A program made the translations under genes and the position numbers. 64,000 nucleotides of DNA from Streptomyces lincolnensis (GTDB lineage Bacteria > Actinomycetota > Actinomycetes > Streptomycetales > Streptomycetaceae), in the NCBI RefSeq assembly GCF_001685355.1, contig NZ_CP016438.1:3906001-3970000 (forward strand), in the 5' to 3' direction. Numbering within the stretch: position 1 is the stretch's first letter; each line of letters opens with the position of its first letter. The notes below the pieces were generated by a model. It saw only the letters and a program-made list of their open reading frames with translations, was not told where the DNA came from and did no database searches. Of the stretch, positions 58,070 to 64,000 are shown one piece after another.

Positions 58070-59521
58070 TCAGGTGGACGCCCGTATCCGCGTAGTCACC
58101 CACGCCCCCACCAACGCCACCCCCGCCATCGGCAGGAACACCGCGGCGAACGCGGCTGGATGCGAGCCGGACGTCCCCGTCGCCGCGTGGCTCACCGCTC
58201 CGCCGCCGAGCGCTGCGAAGGCCGCGCCACCCGCCGCCAGCAGCACCACGTTGGAGAGGGCGTCGGAGATCTGGAGGGCGGCGGAGTTGCTGCCGGCCTC
58301 CTTCGGGGCGGAGAGGTGGAGCAGGAGCACACTGGTGGAGGAGATCACCAGGCCCATCCCGAAGCAGCCGAAGGCCCAGGCGACGGCCACGGTCCAGGCC
58401 GGCACGGAGTCGATGAGCACGCTCGGCGCGACGGCGATCGCGGCGGCCACCAGCACCATGCCCAGCGTCATCAGCCGTTCCCGGTACGGCTCCACCCGCG
58501 GCCGCGACTGCACCCACGACCCCAGCGCCCACGTCCCGCCGCCCGCCGCGAGCGAGAACCCGGCCAGCGTCGGCGACAGCCCCCGCTGGGTGACCAGCAT
58601 CAGCGGTACGAAGGACTCGGCGGCGATGAACGAGCCCGCGGCGACACCGCGCAGCAGCACGACGGACGGCAGTCCGCGCGCCGCCCGATAGGTACCGCGC
58701 GGAAGCAGCCCGAGCACGGCCGGCACGAGGAGGGCGGCGCCCGCGACACCGGGTATCAGCGACAGCCACCGCAGGTCCTGGGCGGCGTACTGGAGAAGGC
58801 CCGCACCCAGCGAGATACCGAGGGCGAGACGGATACGGCGCCGGTCGAAGGACGCCGTGCCCGCGGAGCCGTCGACGGCCCCGGCCGCCCGGCGCCGTAT
58901 CTGCGGCAGCGCGAGTGCCAGTGGAAAGACCACCAGGACCGGGATCCCGACGAACACCCACCGCCACCCCAGATGCTCGGTCACCGCGCCCGAGGCGAGC
59001 GGCCCCACGATCGACGGCACGACCCAGCTCGCCGCGAACGCCGCCATGATCGCCGGCCGCAGCCGCTCGGGATACACCCGCCCGACCACGACGTACAACG
59101 CAACGATGACCAGCCCGCCCCCGAGCCCCTGCACGGCCCTCCCGAGGATGAACAGCCACATCGCCCCCGCGGTCCCCGACAACAGCAACCCGGCCCCGAA
59201 CGCCGCGATCCCCGTCGTCAACGCCCCGAGCGGCCCCCGTCGGTCCGACCACTGCCCGGACAGCACCATCCCGAACAGACTCGTCGTGAAGTACCCCGAG
59301 AACGCGAACGCGTACAACGACACCCCGTCCAGCTCCCGCGCCGCCACCGGCATCGCCGTCCCCACGGCCGTCGCCTCGAACGCGATGAGCAGCACGACGG
59401 AGACGATCCCGATACTCAGCGCCCGGAACTCCCGCCCCAGCACCCCCTCCTCACGCCCACCGACCACCGACGGCACGGCATCATCGTCAACACGAGCATC
59501 ACGGGGTCCCAGACTGGCCAT
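58070..59521 (-). CDS. MFS drug exporter-like transporter
   Basis: 483 residues, about 14 predicted helices (DHA2-like length). 'IAFEATAVGTAMPVAARELDGVSLYAFAFSGYFTTSLFGMVLSGQWSDRRG' is the helix 1-2 region with the drug:H+ antiporter loop; 'GRAVQGLGGGLVIVALYVVVGRVYPERLRPAIMAAFAASWVVPSIVGPLASGAV' carries motif C-like 'G-P-x-x-G'. It likely exports a toxic small molecule. ATG at 59521. A 12-bp palindrome (GGTCGTACGACC, 59588-59599) upstream may be its operator. Its stop lies 41 bp before the antitoxin start. Confidence 0.9.
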   Translation of the reverse strand: MASLGPRDARVDDDAVPSVVGGREEGVLGREFRALSIGIVSVVLLIAFEATAVGTAMPVAARELDGVSLYAFAFSGYFTTSLFGMVLSGQWSDRRGPLGALTTGIAAFGAGLLLSGTAGAMWLFILGRAVQGLGGGLVIVALYVVVGRVYPERLRPAIMAAFAASWVVPSIVGPLASGAVTEHLGWRWVFVGIPVLVVFPLALALPQIRRRAAGAVDGSAGTASFDRRRIRLALGISLGAGLLQYAAQDLRWLSLIPGVAGAALLVPAVLGLLPRGTYRAARGLPSVVLLRGVAAGSFIAAESFVPLMLVTQRGLSPTLAGFSLAAGGGTWALGSWVQSRPRVEPYRERLMTLGMVLVAAAIAVAPSVLIDSVPAWTVAVAWAFGCFGMGLVISSTSVLLLHLSAPKEAGSNSAALQISDALSNVVLLAAGGAAFAALGGGAVSHAATGTSGSHPAAFAAVFLPMAGVALVGAWVTTRIRAST

Positions 59522-59587
59522 CCCGCCAGAGTAAGGGCCGAAGCGGCCGTTGACCCCTGTCCCAGGAACCCCCTTGCTTGAGACCTT

Positions 59588-59599
59588 GGTCGTACGACC
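59588..59599. promoter_or_regulatory. 12-bp palindrome upstream of the MFS exporter
   Basis: GGTCGTACGACC, 67 bp before the exporter start. A TetR-type repressor site is possible; no regulator gene is adjacent. The 217-bp stretch 59522-59738 otherwise holds only the tRNA-Cys upstream region. Confidence 0.5.
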
Positions 59600-59738
59600 G
59601 CCTCGCGGCCAGCCCGTTCATGAACGGCGTATGGCAGTCCCGTTGCAGCGACCGCGATTCCCTTGAGCCGGTGTCTCAGGCCGCCGTACGGTCGGTTCAC
59701 CGAGTTCGGAACGGGGCCCAGCACCCCGCCGAGAACAC

Positions 59739-59813
59739 GGCCGTGTGCCCGAGTGGTTGAGGGACTCGCCTGCAAAGCGAGTTACGCGGGTTCGATTCCC
59801 GCCACGGCCTCCA
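59739..59813 (+). tRNA. tRNA-Cys (GCA)
   Basis: Acceptor GGCCGTG/CACGGCC with discriminator U73 and encoded CCA (59811-59813), anticodon stem CTCGC/GCGAG with loop CTGCAAA (anticodon GCA), T arm GCGGG/CCCGC with TTCGATT. U73 is the identity base of tRNA-Cys. Confidence 0.95.
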
Positions 59814-59841
59814 GCGCCTGCACAGGCGGTACGGCAGTACG

Positions 59842-59881
59842 AAGGGGCGGCACCTCTCCGATGTGAGGGGGCCGCCCTTTC
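59842..59881. terminator. Hairpin terminator between tRNA-Cys and the SUKH gene
   Basis: AAGGGGCGGC pairs with GCCGCCCTTT (one G-U), followed by CGG; may serve both strands. Confidence 0.65.
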
Positions 59882-59899
59882 GGCTGTCCCGCACGGAGA

Positions 59900-61096
59900 T
59901 CAGGCCGGGGACAGCAAGTGGGTCGTCGGGTCCTGGAGGAGGTCTGTCCAGTAGTGCCAGTCGGTGCCGGTGCCGGTGGGGTCGACTGTGGAGAGGACCT
60001 GGATCATCAGCATCGCGAGGTGGTCGTAGGTGTCCGTCGTCAGACGGGGGTCGAGGGTGCGCTCGTGGTGGAGGAGCCAGAGGGTGAAGGCCAGGGTGGA
60101 GACGTCGGTGTTGAGGGGGCGGAGGGTGCGCTCGGGGGCGTTCCAGTGCAGGACCGTGCCTGTGGTGCCGTCGAGCAGCAGGGTGTTGCCCTCCGTGAGG
60201 TCGCCGAGGCGTATCAAGTGGTCGGCGCGGTCGGGGAGCTGGGCGTCGAAGTCGTCGGCGTGGTGCTCGGCGAGGGTCGCCAGCGGTGCGTCCGAGTCGA
60301 GGTGGAAGAGGAAGCCGTCCTCGGGGAGGCCGGTTTCGCGGAGGAAGCGGCGGGTGGGCTCGTGGGTGAGGGTCGGGGGGAAGTCGACGTCCTCGAAGCG
60401 TGCCACGCGGCCCTGGCCGAACTCCTGGTCCAGCAGGCGGAGGGGGAGGTCGACGGCGAGCCCGGAGACCCGGCCCGGGCCGGCGACCAGGGACAGGGGG
60501 CGGATGAGGGCCGCCAGCTTCCAGAACGGCGGCACCTCGCCGTTCGTCCCCTCCTCGAAGAGCGTGAGCAGGTGGTGTGAGGCCTGTGCGACCGCCTTCT
60601 GGCCGAAGCGCCCGGCGTAGGAGGCGAACTGGCCGCGCAGGGCCGCCAGTTCGTCGGTCGCCGCCGCGAACCGCACCAGCTTCTCCAGCGAGGGCGCCAG
60701 CGGGCTGCGGCCCATCAGGTCGGGGCGGTCGTGGAGGAAGGACGTCGTCGAGATCTCGCCCGTCCCGCCGTCCAGCAGGACCGACCCCCGCTCCAGGCCG
60801 TCGGCGCCCAGCAGTCCGCCCATCACCAGCTGATCCCGCAGGTCGGCGGCCAGGCGGTCCGGGGCACCGGTCGAGTCCGCCACCGTCCGCAGGCCCGCCC
60901 GCTCCAGCTCCGTGAAGGTGAACAGGCCGCTGTCGTACGGCAGTCCGGGCCCCGTCAGCCAGCGGCGCGTCGGTGTGTGCGTGACGTACGGATCCAGTTC
61001 AGCCTCGGTCAGTCTGATCGCCCTCACGGCGGCTTCGATCATCTCCACGTGCTCCCCGGCCGTCCGGCCCGCCCACTCCCCCACGAACCCACCCAT
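59900..61096 (-). CDS. Double SUKH-4-like immunity-type protein
   Basis: 398 residues made of two related halves. Half 1 has 'THTPTRRWLTGPGLPYDSGLFTF', half 2 'THEPTRRFLRETGLPEDGFLFHLD', both followed by 'GSVLLDGGTGEI' / 'NTLLLDGTTGTVLHWN' strands. This is the SUKH-4 (SMI1/KNR4-like) pattern of immunity proteins against nuclease-type polymorphic toxins. No toxin gene is visible beside it, as is common in Streptomyces, where orphan SUKH genes are numerous. ATG at 61096 has GGGGGAG only 3 nt upstream, a tight fit. Confidence 0.83.
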   Translation of the reverse strand: MGGFVGEWAGRTAGEHVEMIEAAVRAIRLTEAELDPYVTHTPTRRWLTGPGLPYDSGLFTFTELERAGLRTVADSTGAPDRLAADLRDQLVMGGLLGADGLERGSVLLDGGTGEISTTSFLHDRPDLMGRSPLAPSLEKLVRFAAATDELAALRGQFASYAGRFGQKAVAQASHHLLTLFEEGTNGEVPPFWKLAALIRPLSLVAGPGRVSGLAVDLPLRLLDQEFGQGRVARFEDVDFPPTLTHEPTRRFLRETGLPEDGFLFHLDSDAPLATLAEHHADDFDAQLPDRADHLIRLGDLTEGNTLLLDGTTGTVLHWNAPERTLRPLNTDVSTLAFTLWLLHHERTLDPRLTTDTYDHLAMLMIQVLSTVDPTGTGTDWHYWTDLLQDPTTHLLSPA

Positions 61097-61268
61097 GTAC
61101 TCCCCCGCATGTGCTCGCTTGCCGTCCCGCCCACCCCGGGGCACGCACGGCCGAGCAGGCCCGGCAGCGCGTCTCCCACTGCCCAGAACACTACGCGCCA
61201 CCACTGACAACGCCCCGGAATCCGACGACGCCCCGGAACACGCCGACGCTCCCCGCACCGGAGGACGC

Positions 61269-61802
61269 TCAGGCCACCCTCGCCCGTTCCCTCCCCGCCA
61301 GGATCTTCTCCACCGTTTCCGCGACGGTCAGTTCGGAGGTGTCCAGCCAGAGGCCGATCCGCGGGGTCGACGCACGCAGGACCTCGTCCAGTGCCGGAAC
61401 CGTCCAGGCGGCCCCGTCGTAGCCCGTCTTCGCCCGGTCCGCCTCCCGGGCGGCCACCGTCTCGGCCCGCGGCGCCAGGACCACGACGTACAGCGGGCGG
61501 GTGCGGACCAGTTCGACGTACGCCGTCAGGTGCGCGCCCAGCACCACGTCCTGCACGACGGCCGTGAACCCGGCGCGCGCGTACGCGTCCGCCGTGGTCG
61601 CCGACAGCCGGTACCGCAAAAGGAGTTGGTCCTCGGCCTCGCCGTCGGCACCGGGGCCGTACTCCGTGCGCCCCGACACGATCATCCGCCGGAAGACGTC
61701 ACCGCGCACATGTGCGGCCCTGGGCAGTTGCTCCGCCAGCGCCTGCGCCACCGTCGACTTGCCGGCCGCCATCACTCCGGTGACCAGGACAACGCCGTTC
61801 AC
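61269..61802 (-). CDS. P-loop kinase-like protein
   Basis: 177 residues. Walker A 'GVMAAGKSTVAQALAEQLP' with 'AHVRGDVFRRMIVSG' and 'FTAVVQDVVLGAHLTAYVELVRTRPLYVVVLAPRAETVAAREADRAKTGYDG' resembles small-molecule phosphotransferases such as the chloramphenicol phosphotransferase/gluconate kinase group. The substrate is unknown. The GTG at 61802 overlaps the stop of the small membrane-protein gene (GTGA), so it is last in a coupled three-gene operon with a molybdenum-hydroxylase-like subunit. Confidence 0.85.
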   Translation of the reverse strand: MNGVVLVTGVMAAGKSTVAQALAEQLPRAAHVRGDVFRRMIVSGRTEYGPGADGEAEDQLLLRYRLSATTADAYARAGFTAVVQDVVLGAHLTAYVELVRTRPLYVVVLAPRAETVAAREADRAKTGYDGAAWTVPALDEVLRASTPRIGLWLDTSELTVAETVEKILAGRERARVA

Positions 61803-61948
61803 CCGAAGTAGACGCCGCCCGCCACGACCACGGTCGCCGCCACCAGGAACAGCAGGACCCACAGCACCACCTTGCCGACGCCCGGCGGCGGTTCGTACCG
61901 CGGCTGGTCCTCGGGGCCCGTCCCGGGCCGGGTCTCGGGTGTACTCAC
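61799..61948 (-). CDS. 49-residue single-helix membrane protein
   Basis: A short gene between two others. An acidic/proline-rich head ('STPETRPGTGPEDQPRYEPP') is followed by one helix 'VVLWVLLFLVAATVVVAGG' and ends VYFG. GTG at 61948 overlaps the stop of the upstream oxidoreductase gene (GTGA), and its own stop overlaps the next start (GTGA). The double overlap and clear reading frame make it real. No known family; it may anchor its operon partners or sit in a membrane complex. Confidence 0.8.
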   Translation of the reverse strand: MSTPETRPGTGPEDQPRYEPPPGVGKVVLWVLLFLVAATVVVAGGVYFG

Positions 61949-64000
61949 TGTGCCGTCACCACCGCCGCCTGAGGCCTGATCGGCAGCCGGTTCACCGGCC
62001 GCCCCGTGGCGGCGCGCACCGCGGAGGCGATGGCCGCCGGGGAGGTCACCACCGGTACCGCGCTGGCCGCCTTCGCTCCGAAGGGGGCGACCACGTCACG
62101 CTCCTCGACCAGTTTCACGATCCGGATGTCCGGGGTGTCGAGGGCCGTGGGCAACGCGTACCCGGTGAGGTCGGGATGGCGGATCACCCCGCGCGCGCTG
62201 CGCAGGTTCTCGGTGAGCGCGATCCCCACGCCCTGGGTGACGCCCGCCTCGATCCGGGCCGTCAGCTGGGCCGGGTTGAGCACCCGGCCGACGTCCTGGG
62301 CGAGCGCGAGCTCGACCACCCGGACGGAGCCCAGTTCGATGTCGACGTCGACGACCGCGCGGATCGCGCAGAACGCCATGCCCACGAAGGCGTCGCCCTG
62401 GCCGGCCTCGTCGAGGGGCTCGGTCGGGTGGGGGCGGCACTGGGCGGTCGCCCACAGTTCCTTGCCGTCCATGGCCTCGGTGACGGTGGTCGACAGGACT
62501 CCGTCGTACGAGGTGATCTTGCCGTCGGTGATCTGGAGCAGCTCGGTGGACATGCCGAACTTGTGCGCCAGGGGCTGGAGGAGCTGCGTACGGACCATCT
62601 TGGCCGCGCGTTCGACCGCGCCGCCGGACACCCAGGTGTGGCGGCCGTGGCAGCTCGCGCCGGCCGGCGGCTGGTCGGTGTCGACGGGGGCCACGTGGAC
62701 CTCGTCGATGCCGAGTGTCTCCTGGACGATCTGCCGGGCCAGTGTGGTGAAGCCCTGGCCGGTCTCGACGGCCGCGCACAGCACCGTCGCCACGCCGTCC
62801 TGGACCCGGACGGTCGCCGTGGAGACCTCGTCGGCGCCCTCGGCGCCCAGCATGTGCACCATGCCGAGGCCGTAGCCGACGCCCCGGCGGATGGCGCCCG
62901 GTTCGCCCGCGCCTTCGAGGCCGCCGGGCAGCAGCCACTCCTCCTCGGGGGTGTCCTTCGGCAGCGGCGGCAGCGGGAAGTCCCGGACGGCCTGCAACAA
63001 CTCCGCCACCGGCGCGGGGCAGGTCACCGTCTGGCCGGTCGGCAGGACGTCGCCGGTCGCCATGACGTTGCGCAGGCGCAGTTCCGCGGGGTCCAGGCCC
63101 AGCTTCTTGGCGAGCTTGTCCATCTGCGCCTCGTAGGCGGCGCACACCTGCATGGCGCCCTCGCCGCGCACATGGCCCGAGGGCGGGTTGTTGGTGCGTA
63201 CGGCCCAGCCCTCGATGAAGGCGTTCGGGACGACGTAGGGACCGCAGGCGAAGGAGACGGCGGCGGCCAGCGACTCCGAGGAGGCGTCGCCGTAGGCGCC
63301 CGCGTCGAGCAGGATCTGCGCCTCCACCTTCACCAGCCGGCCCTCGGAGTCGGCGTGGTGGCGGTACCGGAGCAGGGTCGGGTGTCTGTGCGCGTGGCCG
63401 AGGAAGGACTCCTCGCGCGTAGCCGTGAGTTTGACCGGGCGTCCGGTCTTCAACGCCAGCAGGCCGAGCGGGAGCTGGAAGCCCTGGTCCTCGCGGTCGG
63501 CGGTGGCGCCGGGGACGCCGGTGACGACCACCTTCACGCGCTCCGGTTCCAGGCCGTAGCAGGAGGCGGCCGCGTCGCGGTCGCTGTGCGGGTCGGTGGA
63601 GGCGACGTACAGCTCGACCCCGCCGTCGGGGCGTGGCACGGCGAGGCCGGCCTCCGCGCCGATGGGGGCGGGGTCCTGGCGGCCGATGCGGTACAGGCCC
63701 TCGACGACGATGTCGCCGGCCGCCTCCGGGTCGCCGTGGTGCAGCGGGATGTGCCGGATCAGGTTGCCGTCGGGGTGCAGGGGCTCGGCCTCGAAGGCCT
63801 GCTCGGGGTCGGTCACCGGGTCGAGCACCTCGTACTCGACGATGACGGCGGCGGCGGCCATGCGGGCGGTGTCGGGGTGGTCGGCTGCGACGGCCGCGAG
63901 GGGCTCGCCGTGGTGGCGCACGACCTCGGAGGCGAAGACCGGACGGTCGGATCTGCCGCGGCCGCGCACCGGGTCGCCGGGCACGTCCTCGTGGGTGACG
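61945..64000 (-). CDS. Molybdopterin-binding oxidoreductase (xanthine dehydrogenase family), N-terminus outside window
   Basis: At least 684 residues from the right edge. It is the large subunit of a molybdenum hydroxylase: 'RSDRPVFASEVVRHHGEPLAAVAADHPDTARMAAAAVIVEYEVLDPV', 'GRPVKLTATREESFLGHAHRHP', 'ALLDAGAYGDASSES'-like and 'VATVLCAAVETGQGFTTLARQIVQETLG', 'QDVGRVLNPAQLTARIEAGVTQGVGIALTE'. Two expected active-site motifs look altered: the Gly-Gly-Phe-Gly-Gly loop reads 'VPGATADREDQGF', and near the C-terminus 'GAKAASAVPVV' replaces the usual G-V-G-E with the catalytic Glu. Activity may be altered or lost. Followed by a small membrane protein and a kinase in coupled order. Confidence 0.85.
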   Translation of the reverse strand, partial: VTHEDVPGDPVRGRGRSDRPVFASEVVRHHGEPLAAVAADHPDTARMAAAAVIVEYEVLDPVTDPEQAFEAEPLHPDGNLIRHIPLHHGDPEAAGDIVVEGLYRIGRQDPAPIGAEAGLAVPRPDGGVELYVASTDPHSDRDAAASCYGLEPERVKVVVTGVPGATADREDQGFQLPLGLLALKTGRPVKLTATREESFLGHAHRHPTLLRYRHHADSEGRLVKVEAQILLDAGAYGDASSESLAAAVSFACGPYVVPNAFIEGWAVRTNNPPSGHVRGEGAMQVCAAYEAQMDKLAKKLGLDPAELRLRNVMATGDVLPTGQTVTCPAPVAELLQAVRDFPLPPLPKDTPEEEWLLPGGLEGAGEPGAIRRGVGYGLGMVHMLGAEGADEVSTATVRVQDGVATVLCAAVETGQGFTTLARQIVQETLGIDEVHVAPVDTDQPPAGASCHGRHTWVSGGAVERAAKMVRTQLLQPLAHKFGMSTELLQITDGKITSYDGVLSTTVTEAMDGKELWATAQCRPHPTEPLDEAGQGDAFVGMAFCAIRAVVDVDIELGSVRVVELALAQDVGRVLNPAQLTARIEAGVTQGVGIALTENLRSARGVIRHPDLTGYALPTALDTPDIRIVKLVEERDVVAPFGAKAASAVPVVTSPAAIASAVRAATGRPVNRLPIRPQAAVVTAQ

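Overview
The window is a gene-dense, very GC-rich chromosomal segment of a Streptomyces species. Grounds: strongly GC-biased third codon positions, many GTG starts, a sporulation-specific SsgA-like protein, DasR-type GlcNAc phosphotransferase genes with dre operators, a guanidine-III riboswitch before a sugE/gdx gene, a sortase E-type LAXTG surface protein, and only one TTA (bldA-type) codon found in about 70 genes. The gene order (PBP, sugE, bcp, rdgB, rph, nagF/nagE1/nagE2, cysM/cysO, clpS, pncB, ssgG) looks like conserved core chromosome, as I remember it from the S. coelicolor SCO29xx region. No phage, IS element or CRISPR array was seen.

Layout. 1-6.6 kb: an ankyrin-repeat protein running off the left edge, a TTA-containing glycosyltransferase, DUF2267, an Hsp18-type chaperone with a HAIR-like operator, a membrane protein, a barstar-like inhibitor, a VOC protein and a Tat-exported, sortase-anchored alginate lyase-like protein. 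6.6-7.1 kb: noncoding, with a 123-bp tandem repeat. 7.1-18 kb: MFS exporter, DUF445 protein, SGNH hydrolase, DUF1707/LiaF-like protein, a three-gene ABC-2 exporter, and a bifunctional class A PBP with a Gly/Thr repeat tail. 18-27 kb: guanidine riboswitch and sugE, a GroES-like protein, DUF3618, bcp, two coupled HNH endonucleases next to an unusual UAG-anticodon tRNA, rdgB, a lipoprotein, rph, the GlcNAc PTS genes and an MBL hydrolase.

27-36 kb: a membrane-anchored MazF/PemK-like protein; the CysO-CysM-Mec cysteine pathway, preceded by a short Cys-containing leader ORF; a LacI regulator; an amino-acid permease; DUF2017-ClpS; and pncB plus pncA for NAD salvage. 36-49 kb: a 183-bp repeat block, a secreted M6 metalloprotease with a palindromic operator, two RDD membrane proteins, ssgG, a GlcD-type FAD oxidase, a TPR protein, a cobalt-type nitrile hydratase with its beta chain split in two, and hppD divergent from an Lrp/AsnC gene.

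49-64 kb: an OpuC-type osmoprotectant ABC operon whose second permease has an apparent frameshift, an ArsR-like regulator under a nested palindrome, a secreted Lon-like (S16) protease, an IclR regulator, a large helicase, a Doc/RHH toxin-antitoxin pair with its operator, an MFS exporter, tRNA-Cys, a double SUKH-4 protein, and a coupled operon of a molybdopterin oxidoreductase (cut by the right edge), a 49-residue membrane protein not previously called by length, and a P-loop kinase. All functions are read from sequence and family memory; no database search was run.
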